Assembly: GCF_013408685.1 (NCBI RefSeq)
Contig: NZ_JACBZY010000001.1
Coordinates: 1,426,001 to 1,490,000 of the forward strand
Length of the DNA: 64,000 nt
Reading direction: 5' to 3'
Source of the DNA: Schumannella luteola
GTDB lineage: Bacteria > Actinomycetota > Actinomycetes > Actinomycetales > Microbacteriaceae
The notes under the pieces are model-generated. The model worked only from the letters and a program-made list of their open reading frames with translations. It had not been told where the DNA came from and did not search any database. Below are positions 46,976-56,476 of this stretch, piece after piece. The position numbers and the translations under genes are program-made. The number at the start of each line of letters is the position of its first letter. Positions within the stretch are counted from its first letter, which is position 1.

Positions 46976-48709
46976 ATGAGCGATCAGGAATCGAAGGTGC
47001 AGCCTTCGGATGCGGAGCTGATCGAGCACGCGCGATCGGGGGATCGCAGCGCGTTCGGCGAACTGTGGCTCCGTCACTACCGTCCTGCCGCTCGTGTCGC
47101 CCGCCAGATCACGTCGAGTATCGATGCGGATGACCTCGTCAGCGAGGCCTACGTGCGCATCTACCAGCGTGTTCTGGCGGGCGGCGGGCCCGCGACGGCG
47201 TTCCGCCCGTACCTCTACACGACGATCCGCAATCTCGCGGCGAGCTGGGGCACCGCCCAGTCGCGGGAGGTGGATGTCGACACGATCGACGAGGTCGAAG
47301 ACGAGCGGATCCCGAAGGACCCCGCCGCCGAGGCGCTCGACCGCACCCTGACCGCGCGGGCGTTCCGCTCGCTGCCGGAGCGCTGGCGCACCGTGCTCTG
47401 GTACACCGAGATCGAGGGGATGGACCCGCACGAGGTCGCCCCGATCCTCGGCATCACGCCGAACGCGACGGCTGCGCTGTCGTACCGCGCCCGCGAGGGG
47501 CTGCGCGCCGCGTGGCTGCAGGCGCACGTCAACGACTCCGACGCCGCGGGCGAGTGCCGCTGGGCGCTGGAGCACCTCGGCTCGAACGCCCGCAAGAGTC
47601 TGGCCGCCCGCGAGCAGCGCCGACTGGATGCGCACCTGGCCGACTGCGCGAAGTGCTCGATCATCTCCGAGGAGGTCGAGGAGGTCGGATCGCACCTCGC
47701 GCTGGTCATGATCCCGCTGCTGCTCGGCGGTGTCGTCGGCGGCGCGGTGCTCTCGCAGCTGGCCGCGCCGGGCGCGGCGATGGCGGCCGCCATCCCCGCA
47801 GTGCCGGCGGCTCTCGGCGCGACGGCGACCGCAGCCGGAACCGGGATCGCCGCGGCGACGAGTGGAGCGGCCTCGAGCGCGTCGGCCGCCGCCGGAGCCG
47901 CGGCCACCGCATCCGCCGCGTCCTCGACCGTGGCCGCCGGAACCGGAGCCGCCGGTGCGGCCGTCGTCGGCGCCGGCGCGTTCAGCGGTCTCAGCTCGAT
48001 CCTCGGCGGAGCGGCCCTCGTGGTCGTGATCGGCGGCGCCGTCGGCCTCAGCGCGACGGCGACGTCGGCCGCGCCCGACCCTGTCGCGGCCTCCGCGCCG
48101 GCGGCCGCCGCGAGCGCGCTGCGCCTGGACAGCGCGGCGACCCCGTCGGCGGCAACCGGCGCCGACACGACCACCTCGACCGGATCAGGGGATGCCGCCA
48201 CCGACGGCAGCGCCGAACCCGGCACGACGTCCGGCGACCAGACCGATTCGGGTGGCCTGGTGGGCGGCGTCGTGTCGGGTGTCGGCCCAGTGGCGGGCGG
48301 TGTCGTGAACGGCGTCGTCGCCCCCGTGGTCGGCGGTGCGGCGGATGCGGTCGGCGGTGCGGTGAACGGAGCGGTCGGCGCGGTCACGCCCTCGACGGCC
48401 CCTCCCGGCCAGTCCGCCCCGCCCGGAGCTCCGGTGTCGACCACGGTCGCTCTCGATCTCAGCGGCAGGGGCACCCCGGGCGCGACGGTCGCGGCGCAGG
48501 CCGCCGGCGCGGTCTGGGCGACGACGACGGTCGGCTCCGACGGGCGCTGGTCGCTGCACATCGACGCGCTGCCCACGACCGCCGGCAGCGTCTCGCTGAC
48601 GCAGAAGGCCGGGGGCGCGATCGGCAGCGTGCTGAACCTGCTCGGGCTGACGGCCCCGCTCAGCCTCGACACCGGCCCGCTCGGCGTCGTGGTCAAGCTG
48701 CTCAACTGA
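46976..48709 (+). CDS. ECF-type sigma factor fused to a zinc anti-sigma-like domain and an extracytoplasmic tail
   Basis: 577 residues. Sigma region 2 (about 15-95: GDRSAFGELWLRHY, DADDLVSEAYVRIYQ) and region 4 (about 122-180: LPERWRTVLWYTEIEGMDPHEVAPILGITPNA) are intact. They are followed by a zf-HC2-like site: Cys194, then His220, Cys224 and Cys227 (HLADCAKC). Two hydrophobic segments (about 240-262 and 350-370) flank an Ala-rich stretch. Outside lie a Thr/Ser/Gly region, Gly-Val repeats and an Ig-like strand domain (about 490-560). Sigma and its own membrane-anchored anti-sigma in one chain recalls the ECF groups with large C-terminal extensions. No separate anti-sigma gene follows. Confidence 0.85.
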   Translation: MSDQESKVQPSDAELIEHARSGDRSAFGELWLRHYRPAARVARQITSSIDADDLVSEAYVRIYQRVLAGGGPATAFRPYLYTTIRNLAASWGTAQSREVDVDTIDEVEDERIPKDPAAEALDRTLTARAFRSLPERWRTVLWYTEIEGMDPHEVAPILGITPNATAALSYRAREGLRAAWLQAHVNDSDAAGECRWALEHLGSNARKSLAAREQRRLDAHLADCAKCSIISEEVEEVGSHLALVMIPLLLGGVVGGAVLSQLAAPGAAMAAAIPAVPAALGATATAAGTGIAAATSGAASSASAAAGAAATASAASSTVAAGTGAAGAAVVGAGAFSGLSSILGGAALVVVIGGAVGLSATATSAAPDPVAASAPAAAASALRLDSAATPSAATGADTTTSTGSGDAATDGSAEPGTTSGDQTDSGGLVGGVVSGVGPVAGGVVNGVVAPVVGGAADAVGGAVNGAVGAVTPSTAPPGQSAPPGAPVSTTVALDLSGRGTPGATVAAQAAGAVWATTTVGSDGRWSLHIDALPTTAGSVSLTQKAGGAIGSVLNLLGLTAPLSLDTGPLGVVVKLLN

Positions 48710-48822
48710 CGAGCTCGCCGGAAAACTTCTTCGCGGTTCCGCGTCATAGAACGTGGAACGCTCGGTCTCTTCTCACGCGACGGTCCCAGCGTCGCAGCCC
48801 TCCGACGTCGAATCGAGGGCGC

Positions 48823-48870
48823 AGGACCGGCGTCGACCGAGCATCCCAGTGCCCGGTCGACGCCGGTCCT
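48823..48870. terminator. 17-bp perfect inverted repeat after the sigma gene
   Basis: Arms 48823-48839 and 48854-48870 are perfectly complementary (AGGACCGGCGTCGACCG and its complement), loop of 14 bases, then TTCTGCGTTCT. Most likely the terminator of the sigma-fusion gene. Confidence 0.6.
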
Positions 48871-48924
48871 TCTGCGTTCTCCACAGACCGGCCCGCCGCC
48901 CTGCCCGCTGTCTCCGGCGATCGG

Positions 48925-48930
48925 TACCAT
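48925..48930 (+). promoter_or_regulatory. -10 element of the DUF433 gene (leaderless)
   Basis: TACCAT, 6 bases before ATG 48937. Confidence 0.5.
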
Positions 48931-48936
48931 CACGGC

Positions 48937-49602
48937 ATGTACCCGGAGATCCCGCGCGAATATCTCATCCCGCTGTACTCGCAGTCGGATGCGGCGCGGA
49001 TCGTGAGCGTGAGCGGGTCGACGGTTCATCGCTGGATCAACGGCTACCGCGACGGATCGACCGAGCACCCTCCGGTGATCGGCTCGGCCTCGGCTGGTCG
49101 CGGATTGACGATCCCGTTCATCGGCCTCGCTGAGATCTTCGTGCTCAACGCGTTCCGCAAGGCGGGGCTGCCGCTGCAGCGAATCCGTCCTGCCGTCGAG
49201 ATCCTCAAGAACGGAATCGGTCTCGAGCACGCCCTCGCCAACGGACAACTGCTCACCGACGGTGCCGAGATCCTCTTCGACAGCAAAGATCCCGGCGACC
49301 GTCGTCTGGTCGTCGTCCGCAACGGCGATGCGGTCTTCAACGAGGTCGTCGAGGACTATCTGCGTCACATCGATTTCGGCGATTTCGGCTACGCGTCGGT
49401 GCTGCGTCTTCCGCAGTACCCCGGCCCGACGGTACAAGTCGATCCGCGGATCAACGGAGGGCGGCCCTCTCTCGCGTCCCGGTCGGTGTCGGTCGACGAC
49501 GTGCTCTCTCGCCTCCGCGCAGGAGAGAGCATCGGGGATGTCGCCGACGACTACGGGGTCGGGTACGACGATGTTCTGAATCTCAACCGACTCGCCGCCT
49601 GA
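48937..49602 (+). CDS. DUF433 antitoxin-like protein with MerR-like N-terminus
   Basis: 221 residues. The N-terminal part (IPLYSQSDAARIVSVSGSTVHRWINGYRDG) looks like a MerR-type winged helix. A middle domain (LTIPFIGLAEIFVLNAFRKAGLPLQRIRPAVEIL) follows. The C-terminus (VDPRINGGRPSLASRSVSVDDVLSRLRAGESIGDVADDYGV) is a DUF433 domain. Such proteins are paired in many actinobacteria with a PIN-like DUF5615 (Mut7-C-like) protein encoded immediately downstream, as a proposed VapBC-like toxin-antitoxin pair. Here the antitoxin-like gene is intact but its partner is broken. Confidence 0.82.
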   Translation: MYPEIPREYLIPLYSQSDAARIVSVSGSTVHRWINGYRDGSTEHPPVIGSASAGRGLTIPFIGLAEIFVLNAFRKAGLPLQRIRPAVEILKNGIGLEHALANGQLLTDGAEILFDSKDPGDRRLVVVRNGDAVFNEVVEDYLRHIDFGDFGYASVLRLPQYPGPTVQVDPRINGGRPSLASRSVSVDDVLSRLRAGESIGDVADDYGVGYDDVLNLNRLAA

Positions 49603-49610
49603 GTAGTCGG

Positions 49611-49993
49611 ATGGATCCCGAACTCCGATTCTTCATCGATCGCGGCATCGGGTCCCCTCTCGTGCCGGGCGGGCGCTCACGACGATGGACGAGAGGTACG
49701 GGCCGACACGCTCGCAGAGAGTCACGGACGTCGAATGGATCACCGAGGCGACGAACCGGGGCGAGGTCCTGATCTGCAAGGATCGCGCGATCGCGAAACG
49801 CCCGCTGGAAGCTGAGGCGATCCGCCATAACGCGGCGCGAGTACTGGTGATCGCCTCGGCGCAGCTCACCAGTTCTGAGATGCTGCGGCGTCTGCTCGAC
49901 AACGAGTCGGCGATCGGGCGAGCCGCGAGGAACCCCGGGCCTTTCGTACTCGGCGTCGATGTCGCCAAGCTTCATCGCATCCAACTGCGCTGA
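49611..49993 (+). pseudogene. Broken PIN-like (DUF5615/VapC-type) toxin gene
   Basis: ATG 49611 starts the expected N-terminus MDPELRFFIDRGIGSPLVP in one frame. The remainder, from about LTTMDERYG (near 49676) through VTDVEWITEATNRGEVLICKDRAIAKRP to the stop at 49993, is in another frame. Compared with the family as I know it, roughly 8-12 residues are missing at the junction (about 49668-49676), together with a frame change. The acidic residues of FIDRG and MDERYG are kept, but on separate frames. An internal ATG at 49685 could express only the C-terminal 102 residues. It starts 9 bases after the DUF433 gene. Confidence 0.8.
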
Positions 49994-50012
49994 GACAGGC
50001 CCGAGACGACGA

Positions 50013-50042
50013 ACGGCGCGGCTCCCGCAGGAGCCGCGCCGT
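50013..50042. terminator. Terminator between the toxin remnant and sdhB
   Basis: A perfect 13-bp stem (50013-50025 with 50030-50042), loop CGCA. It serves the convergent sdh operon and possibly both sides. Confidence 0.7.
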
Positions 50043-50063
50043 CCGGATGGTGCGTGGTGCCGA

Positions 50064-50864
50064 TCAGGCCGACACGAGGTCGGACTTCGGCACGTCGGGC
50101 TTGCCGCGCAGCACGGCCGCCTTGACCTCGGCGATCGCCTTCGTGACCTCGATGCCGCGGGGGCAGGCCTCGGAGCAGTTGAAGGTCGTGCGGCAGCGCC
50201 ACACGCCCTCCTTGTCGTTGAGGATGTCGAGGCGCACCTGGGCGGCCTCGTCGCGGCTGTCGAAGATGAAGCGGTGCGCGTTCACGATCGCGGCCGGGCC
50301 GAAGTACTGGCCGTCGGTCCAGAACACCGGGCACGAGGAGGTGCAGGCAGCGCAGAGGATGCACTTGGTCGTGTCGTCGAAGCGCTCGCGCTGCGCGACC
50401 GACTGGATGCGCTCCTTCTCCGGCTTGCCCGAGGCCTGCAGGAAGGGCTGCACCTCGCGGTAGGAGGCGAAGAACGGCTCCATGTCGACGATGAGGTCCT
50501 TCTCGAGCGGCAGACCCTTGATCGCCTCGACGTAGATCGGCTTCGAGATGTCGAGGTCCTTGATCAGGGTCTTGCAGGCGAGGCGGTTGCGGCCGTTGAT
50601 GCGCATCGCATCCGAGCCGCAGACGCCGTGCGCGCACGAGCGGCGGAACGACAGCGAGCCGTCCTGCTCCCACTTGATCTTGTGCAGCGCGTCGAGGATG
50701 CGGTCGGTCGCGAACAGCTCCACGTCGTAGTCGACCCAGCGCGGCTCGTCGTCGAACTCCGAGTCGAACCGGCGGATGATCAGCGTCACCGTGAACGGCT
50801 TCAGCGCAGCGTCATCGGCGGGTGCGGGGGAGTTCGATCCCTCGAGAACAGCGGCCTCGGCCAT
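50064..50864 (-). CDS. sdhB: Succinate dehydrogenase iron-sulfur subunit
   Basis: Electron-transfer subunit of complex II. 266 residues. The [2Fe-2S] domain has RRSCAHGVCGSDAMRINGRNRLACKT; the C-terminal ferredoxin domain has CILCAACTSSCPVFW and CRTTFNCSEACPRGI, ligating the [4Fe-4S] and [3Fe-4S] clusters. An acidic N-terminal extension of about 20 residues. Last gene of sdhCDAB, 40 bases after sdhA. Confidence 0.97.
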   Translation of the reverse strand: MAEAAVLEGSNSPAPADDAALKPFTVTLIIRRFDSEFDDEPRWVDYDVELFATDRILDALHKIKWEQDGSLSFRRSCAHGVCGSDAMRINGRNRLACKTLIKDLDISKPIYVEAIKGLPLEKDLIVDMEPFFASYREVQPFLQASGKPEKERIQSVAQRERFDDTTKCILCAACTSSCPVFWTDGQYFGPAAIVNAHRFIFDSRDEAAQVRLDILNDKEGVWRCRTTFNCSEACPRGIEVTKAIAEVKAAVLRGKPDVPKSDLVSA

Positions 50865-50904
50865 CAGTGCTTCCTCTCGTCACGGAAGGTCGGCGAGCCG
50901 GCCA

Positions 50905-52701
50905 TCAGTACTTGCGCTCCATCGGCTGGTAGTTCGTGACGACCACGGGCTTCCAGTCGAGGGTGATGTGGTCGGCGGCGTCGGCGGAGTGCGGGTCGCC
51001 GGTCAGATACGCCATCGTGTGCTTCATGTAGTTCTCGTCGTCGCGCTTCGGGAAGTCGTCGCGCATATGGCCGCCGCGGCTCTCCTTGCGGTTGCGGGCG
51101 GAGAACACGACGACCTCGGCGAGGTCGAGCAGGAAGCCGAGCTCGATCGCCTCGAGCAGGTCGGTGTTGTAGCGGTGACCCTTGTCCTGCACCGAGATCT
51201 GCTGGTAGCGCTGACGCAGCGAGTGGATGGTCTCGGTCACCTTGGCGAGCGACTCGTCGGTGCGGAACACCTGCGCGTTCTTGTCCATCTCCTCCTGCAG
51301 CTCCTTGCGGAGGGAGGCGATGCGCTCGGTGCCGGTCGCGTTGCGCGTGGTCTCGACGAGCTCGCGCACGAACTTGGCCGGGTCCTCGGGCAGCGGCGTG
51401 AACTCGGCGGTCTTGGCGTAGGCGGCGGCGTTGTTGCCCGCGCGCTTGCCGAAGACGTTGATGTCGAGCAGCGAGTTGGTGCCGAGGCGGTTCGAGCCGT
51501 GCACCGAGACGCAGGCGCACTCGCCGGCGGCGTAGAGGCCGGGCACGACGGTGGTGTTGTCGCGCAGCACCTCGGCGCTCACGTTGGTCGGGATGCCGCC
51601 CATCGCGTAATGCGCGGTCGGCATGACCGGAACCGGCTCGACGACCGGGTCGACGCCGAGGTAGGTGCGGGCGAACTCGGTGATGTCGGGCAGCTTGGTC
51701 TCGAGCACCTCGGCGCCCAGGTGGGTGCAGTCGAGCAGCACGTAGTCCTTGTGCGGGCCGGCGCCGCGGCCCTCCGCGACCTCCTGCACCATGCAGCGCG
51801 CGACGATGTCGCGCGGCGCGAGGTCCTTGATGGTCGGGGCGTAGCGCTCCATGAAGCGCTCGCCCGAGGCGTTGCGCAGGATCGCGCCCTCGCCGCGGGC
51901 GCCCTCGGTCAGCAGGATGCCGAGGCCGGCCAGGCCGGTCGGGTGGAACTGGAAGAACTCCATGTCCTCGAGCGGCAGCTTCTTGCGCCAGATGATGCCG
52001 ACGCCGTCACCGGTGAGGGTGTGGGCGTTCGAGGTGGTCTTGTAGACCTTGCCGAAGCCGCCGGTCGCGTAGATGATCGCCTTCGCCTGGAAGACGTGGA
52101 TCGCGCCGGTCGCGAGCTCGTAGGCGACGATGCCCGAGGGCTGCTCCACGCCATCCACCTCGGTCATGACCATGTCGAGCGCGTAGTACTCGTTGTAGAA
52201 CTCGACGCCGAGCTTGACGCAGTTCTGGAACAGCGTCTGCAGGATCATGTGGCCGGTGCGGTCGGCCGCGTAGCAGGCGCGGCGCACGGGCGCCTTGCCG
52301 TGGTCGCGGGTGTGACCGCCGAAGCGGCGCTGGTCGATCTTGCCCTCGGGGGTGCGGTTGAAGGGCAGGCCCATGTTCTCGAGGTCGAGGACCGCGTCGA
52401 TGGCCTCCTTCGCGAGGATCTCGGCGGCATCCTGGTCGACCAGGTAGTCACCGCCCTTGACCGTGTCGAAGGTGTGCCACTCCCAGCTGTCCTCCTCGAC
52501 GTTGGCGAGCGCTGCGGCCATGCCGCCCTGCGCCGCGCCGGTGTGCGAGCGGGTGGGGTAGAGCTTCGTGATGACCGCGGTCTTGACCTGCGGGCCGGCC
52601 TCGATGGCCGCGCGCATGCCGGCGCCGCCGGCGCCGACGATCACCACGTCGTACTGGTGGTACGTCACGCCGTCGATGACGGCTCCGTCTTCGAATTCCA
52701 T
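50905..52701 (-). CDS. sdhA: Succinate dehydrogenase flavoprotein subunit
   Basis: Catalytic subunit of complex II, oxidising succinate to fumarate. 598 residues. The FAD motif [19 protein letters not shown], the covalent-flavin histidine in [23 protein letters not shown], the catalytic Arg region [10 protein letters not shown] and [17 protein letters not shown] are present. The ATG at 52701 begins [12 protein letters not shown]; a longer upstream frame is not coding. It starts 5 bases after sdhD. Confidence 0.97.
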   Translation of the reverse strand: MEFEDGAVIDGVTYHQYDVVIVGAGGAGMRAAIEAGPQVKTAVITKLYPTRSHTGAAQGGMAAALANVEEDSWEWHTFDTVKGGDYLVDQDAAEILAKEAIDAVLDLENMGLPFNRTPEGKIDQRRFGGHTRDHGKAPVRRACYAADRTGHMILQTLFQNCVKLGVEFYNEYYALDMVMTEVDGVEQPSGIVAYELATGAIHVFQAKAIIYATGGFGKVYKTTSNAHTLTGDGVGIIWRKKLPLEDMEFFQFHPTGLAGLGILLTEGARGEGAILRNASGERFMERYAPTIKDLAPRDIVARCMVQEVAEGRGAGPHKDYVLLDCTHLGAEVLETKLPDITEFARTYLGVDPVVEPVPVMPTAHYAMGGIPTNVSAEVLRDNTTVVPGLYAAGECACVSVHGSNRLGTNSLLDINVFGKRAGNNAAAYAKTAEFTPLPEDPAKFVRELVETTRNATGTERIASLRKELQEEMDKNAQVFRTDESLAKVTETIHSLRQRYQQISVQDKGHRYNTDLLEAIELGFLLDLAEVVVFSARNRKESRGGHMRDDFPKRDDENYMKHTMAYLTGDPHSADAADHITLDWKPVVVTNYQPMERKY

Positions 52702-52706
52702 GCCGC

Positions 52707-53150
52707 TCAGCCCTTCGCCGCGCAGAACTGGGCGAGGTCGCCGCCCTGGGCGGCTCCGATGCAGGGGTCGAAGGTGAAGATCACGAGGCTCCCGAGAAGG
52801 ATCAGCACGATGGTGGAGACGAGGATCGCCCCGAGCAGCACCTTGCGCAGGCGCCCGCGGGCGTAGTCGTTGGTGAGGGTGCGCATGCCGTTGGCGCCGT
52901 GGATGAGCGCGAGCCAGAGCATGAGGGTGTCCCAGACGACCCAGAACGGGTCGGCCCACTTGCCCGCGACGAACGCGAAGTCGATCGCGTGCACGCCGTC
53001 GCCGGCGACGAGGTTGACGAAGAGGTGGCCGAAGACGAGCACGAGCAGCAGCACGCCGCTGATGCGCATGTAGAGCCAGCCCCACTTCTCCCAGTTGACC
53101 TTGCGGGGTCGGGAGGAGCTCGAGCGCGGTGCGGGGATCGTGGCGGTCAT
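52707..53150 (-). CDS. sdhD: Succinate dehydrogenase hydrophobic membrane anchor
   Basis: 147 residues, three membrane helices: [25 protein letters not shown], a middle helix around [20 protein letters not shown], and [23 protein letters not shown]. His residues in FGHLF and LIHGANG are likely heme or quinone-site ligands. The start ATG 53150 shares a base with the sdhC stop. It anchors SdhAB in the membrane together with SdhC. Confidence 0.92.
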   Translation of the reverse strand: MTATIPAPRSSSSRPRKVNWEKWGWLYMRISGVLLLVLVFGHLFVNLVAGDGVHAIDFAFVAGKWADPFWVVWDTLMLWLALIHGANGMRTLTNDYARGRLRKVLLGAILVSTIVLILLGSLVIFTFDPCIGAAQGGDLAQFCAAKG

Positions 53151-53578
53151 CAGTGGCCTCCGAAGACGACGCTGAGGTGGCGCGGCAGGAAGCCGGCCAT
53201 CGTCACGGCCCAGAGGCCGACGACGATCCAGAACATGAGCCGCTGGTGGCGCGCGCCCCACGCGGTGAGGTCGATGAGGATGATGCGCAGGCCGTTGAAG
53301 GCGTGGAACACGATCGCGGCGACCAGGCCGGCCTCGCCGATGCCCATGACCGGCGTCTTGTACGTGTTGATCACGGCGTCGTAGGCGTCGGGGCTGATGC
53401 GCACGAGTGCGGTGTCGAGGATGTGCACCAGGAGGAAGAAGTAGATCGCGGTACCGGTGATCCGATGCAGCACCCACGACCACATTCCCTCGCGGCCGCG
53501 GTACAGGGTTCCTGCGGGGCGCTTCGGTGAGGGGATGCGGGGGGCGGTGGCGGGGCCGGATTGAACCTGGCTCGACAC
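53150..53578 (-). CDS. sdhC: Succinate dehydrogenase cytochrome b556 subunit
   Basis: 142 residues. [37 protein letters not shown] is the family opening with heme-region histidines. Two more helices follow ([37 protein letters not shown]). GTG 53578 follows AAGGAGG by 7 bases. First gene of the operon; a possible -10 TAGACT lies at 53655-53660 on the minus strand. Confidence 0.94.
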   Translation of the reverse strand: MSSQVQSGPATAPRIPSPKRPAGTLYRGREGMWSWVLHRITGTAIYFFLLVHILDTALVRISPDAYDAVINTYKTPVMGIGEAGLVAAIVFHAFNGLRIILIDLTAWGARHQRLMFWIVVGLWAVTMAGFLPRHLSVVFGGH

Positions 53579-53807
53579 GGGAGTCCCTCCTTGGAGCTCC
53601 GCCCGGCGCAGGGTGGTGTGCGAAGGGTGTCGCTTCTGCTGCGGAGCTGCTCCGAGTCTAGGCCCGGCTCGAGGGTGCCGCAGGTCAGGCGGGCCTAACC
53701 TCTCTCGACGTCGAGACATCCGTGCGAGGGCGAGCGGGCGACAGCCGTCTGAACGAGCGCTCAGGCACCGGGCCGCGGATGTCGCGGGATGCTCAGACGC
53801 CGCCGGG

Positions 53808-53813
53808 TACGGT
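53808..53813 (+). promoter_or_regulatory. -10 element of manC (leaderless)
   Basis: TACGGT, 7 bases before ATG 53821. Confidence 0.5.
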
Positions 53814-53820
53814 GACGGGC

Positions 53821-54936
53821 ATGAGCGCTCCCTCGCCCGGTCTCGACCGCTTCCACGCCGTGATCCCGGCCGGCGGCGTCGGGTCGCGTCTCTGGCCGCT
53901 GTCGCGGGCCGGGGCGCCGAAGTTCCTGCATCCGCTGAGCGGCAGCGGCGAGAGCCTGCTGCGCGACACCTGGCAGCGCGTCGCCCCGCTGAGCGGCGAG
54001 GGCCGCATCCTCGTCGTGACCGGGCGCGCGCACGCGGATGCGGTGCGCGAGCAGCTGCCTGAGCTGGATGACGAGAACCTGGTGCTCGAGGACGAGCCGC
54101 GCGAGTCGTCGGCGGCCATCGGGTTGGCGGCGGCGATCCTCGTGCGCCGCGAGCCCGACGTGATCGTCGGCTCGTTCCACGCCGACCACGTCATCCGCGG
54201 CGTCGCCGCCTTCGGGCAGGCCGTGCGCCAGGCGGTCGCGGTGGCCGACGCCGGCTACATCGCCACGATCGGCGTGCCGCCGACCGAGCCCGCGACCGGC
54301 TTCGGCTACATCCGCGCGACGAGCGCGCTCGCCGACGTGCCGGGCGTGCTGCAGGTCGACAGCTTCGTCGAGAAGCCCGACCTCGAGACGGCGATCGGCT
54401 ACCTCGCGACCGGCGACTACCTGTGGAACGCGGGCATGTTCGTCTCCCGGGCCGACGTGCTGCTCGAGCGGATGCGCATCGAGCAGCCCGAGCTCGTGGC
54501 GGGTCTCGAGGAGCTCGCCGCGGTGTGGGACACGGATGCCCGAGCCGAGGCCGTCGCGCGCATCTGGCCGGCGCTGCCGAAGATCGCGATCGACTACTCG
54601 GTGGCCGAGCCGGCCGCCGCGGCCGGACGCCTCGCGGTCGTGCCCGGCCGCTTCACCTGGCACGACGTCGGCGACTTCGCGACGATCGCCCGCCTCGGCG
54701 CCGCCGGGCGGCCGAACCAGCTCGTGACGCTCGGCGACGCGGACCAGGTCATCGCCGACGACAGCTCCGGTCTGGTGGTCGCGAGCGGCGGGCGGCTCGT
54801 GTCGCTCATCGGCCTGCGCGACGTCGTCGTCGTCGACACCGAGGACGCGCTGCTGGTCACCACGACCGAGCACGCGCAGCGGGTCAAGCAGACGGTCGAG
54901 GCGATCAAGGCGCAGGGGCGTTCCGGCCTCCTCTGA
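53821..54936 (+). CDS. manC: Mannose-1-phosphate guanylyltransferase
   Basis: Makes GDP-mannose for glycan and lipid-linked mannose synthesis. 371 residues. The nucleotidyltransferase motifs VIPAGGVGSRLWPLSRAGAPKFL, GSFHADHVI, GFGYIRAT, SFVEKPD and the sugar-binding LWNAGMFV are all present. There is no fused isomerase domain. Start ATG 53821 is chosen from the leaderless promoter and family alignment. Divergent from sdhC. Confidence 0.95.
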   Translation: MSAPSPGLDRFHAVIPAGGVGSRLWPLSRAGAPKFLHPLSGSGESLLRDTWQRVAPLSGEGRILVVTGRAHADAVREQLPELDDENLVLEDEPRESSAAIGLAAAILVRREPDVIVGSFHADHVIRGVAAFGQAVRQAVAVADAGYIATIGVPPTEPATGFGYIRATSALADVPGVLQVDSFVEKPDLETAIGYLATGDYLWNAGMFVSRADVLLERMRIEQPELVAGLEELAAVWDTDARAEAVARIWPALPKIAIDYSVAEPAAAAGRLAVVPGRFTWHDVGDFATIARLGAAGRPNQLVTLGDADQVIADDSSGLVVASGGRLVSLIGLRDVVVVDTEDALLVTTTEHAQRVKQTVEAIKAQGRSGLL

Positions 54937-55139
54937 CGCCGCCCGTCCCGGCGCCGAGCACGGCGTGATCGGGCGGCGCCGCGCGCATCCGGTTTCCGTC
55001 TCGTTTCGCGGCGGACGCGGCTTTGTAACGCTTCCGACTCGACCCCGGGACCGGGGCTTTCGTCACCTGTGACGCGGGGTAACGTGTCCCCAAATCCGGC
55101 GGGCTCTCACCATGCCCGCGCTTCCCAGGAGGACCCCAC

Positions 55140-56270
55140 GTGACAATCACCCTGCGCAAGACCGGTCTCGCCGGCCTGGCCACCCTCGGCGCGAGCGTGC
55201 TCGTGCTCACCGGATGCGCCAGCGCGCCCAGCGACTCGGGCGACAGCAGCGCCAAGTCCGACTTCCTTCCCTGCATGGTCTCCGACGACGGCGGCTACGA
55301 CGACCACTCGTTCAACGAGTCGGGTCTCGAGGGTCTGAAGAAGGGCGCCGACGACATCGGCGCGAAGTACAAGAACGTCGAGTCGTCGAGCGAAGACGAC
55401 TACAAGCCGAACATCGACAACCTGCTCGACGAGGGCTGCAACCTCATCGTCACCGTCGGCTTCAAGCTGTCGGCCGCGACGATCACCGCCGCGAAGGACA
55501 ACGCCGACGTCGAGTTCGCCAGCATCGACGACGGCCTCGACAACGAGGGCGCCACCGGCGACGACGGCAAGCCGACGGGTGACGGCAAGGTCGACGTGAA
55601 GAACGGCAAGCCGATCCTCTTCGACACGGCTCAGGCCGCTTTCCTCGGCGGCTACGCCGCCGCCAGCTACTCGAAGACCGGCGTCGTCGGCACCTTCGGC
55701 GGCATCCCGATCCCGCCCGTCACGATCTTCATGGACGGCTTCGTCGACGGCGTGAAGTACTTCAACGAGACCAAGAAGAAGGACGTCAAGGTCGTCGGCT
55801 GGGACAAGGACAGCCAGAACGGCGTCTTCACCGGCGGCTTCGCGGCCGGCGTCGAGGCGAAGACGGCGGCCCAGGGCCTGCTCGACCAGAACGCCGACGT
55901 GCTGATGCCGGTCGGCGGTCCGATCTACCAGAGCGCCGCCGAGGCGATCCGCGGCAAGGGCGGCGACATCGCCCTCATCGGCGTCGACGCCGACGTCTAC
56001 CTCTCCGACCCGTCGGTGAAGGACCTGCTGCTGACCTCGGTCACCAAGGGCATCGCCGCCGGTGTGGAGGACGTCGTCAAGGCCGCGGCCGACGACAAGT
56101 TCGACAACACCCCGTTCGTCGGAACCCTGAAGAACGACGGCGTCGGCCTGGCCCCCTTCCACGACTTCGAGTCGAAGGTCGACTCGGGTCTGCAGGGTGA
56201 GCTCGACGCCATCAAGGCGAAGATCATCTCGGGTGACATCAAGGTCACCTCGAAGGCGTCGCCCAAGTAA
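55140..56270 (+). CDS. BMP-family nucleoside-binding lipoprotein
   Basis: Substrate-binding lipoprotein of an ABC nucleoside importer. 376 residues. Signal sequence with lipobox LTGC (Cys near residue 23). The mature part has the Bmp/PnrA features: the opening DDGGYDDHSFNESGLEGLKKG, LIVTVGFKLSAA, FLGGYAAASYSKTGVVGTFGG and the ligand-site VGWDKDSQNGVF. An acidic insertion (about 118-145) is unusual. GTG 55140 follows AGGAGG. It precedes the ATPase and permease genes but is separated from them by a terminator. Confidence 0.93.
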   Translation: MTITLRKTGLAGLATLGASVLVLTGCASAPSDSGDSSAKSDFLPCMVSDDGGYDDHSFNESGLEGLKKGADDIGAKYKNVESSSEDDYKPNIDNLLDEGCNLIVTVGFKLSAATITAAKDNADVEFASIDDGLDNEGATGDDGKPTGDGKVDVKNGKPILFDTAQAAFLGGYAAASYSKTGVVGTFGGIPIPPVTIFMDGFVDGVKYFNETKKKDVKVVGWDKDSQNGVFTGGFAAGVEAKTAAQGLLDQNADVLMPVGGPIYQSAAEAIRGKGGDIALIGVDADVYLSDPSVKDLLLTSVTKGIAAGVEDVVKAAADDKFDNTPFVGTLKNDGVGLAPFHDFESKVDSGLQGELDAIKAKIISGDIKVTSKASPK

Positions 56271-56293
56271 GGCGCCGCGCACCTGACGTGCAT

Positions 56294-56322
56294 CGGGGAG
56301 GTCGGCTGGCCCGGCCTCCCCG
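56294..56322 (+). terminator. Terminator after the BMP lipoprotein gene
   Basis: CGGGGAGG (56294-56301) pairs with CCTCCCCG (56315-56322). It would let the binding protein be made in excess over the transporter. Confidence 0.55.
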
Positions 56323-56464
56323 AACTCGTCCGCACCACCTCGCCGCCCGACCGCACCCGTCGGGCGAGCGCACCGCGCGGCCCCCATCCCTCCGCCGCTC
56401 GGCTACCCTTCCCGGAGCGCACGACGACGTGCCGCCCCGGTTTCCCCGGCACCATCCGGCGACA

Positions 56465-56470
56465 TAGATT
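56465..56470 (+). promoter_or_regulatory. -10 element of the nucleoside ABC operon (leaderless)
   Basis: TAGATT, 6 bases before ATG 56477. Confidence 0.55.
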
Positions 56471-56476
56471 GACGAC

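Noticed and set aside
49685-49993. Independent 102-residue gene starting at ATG 49685
   Set aside because: It matches only the C-terminal part of PIN-like DUF5615 proteins. The missing N-terminus is found just upstream in another frame, so the whole is better read as a broken gene.
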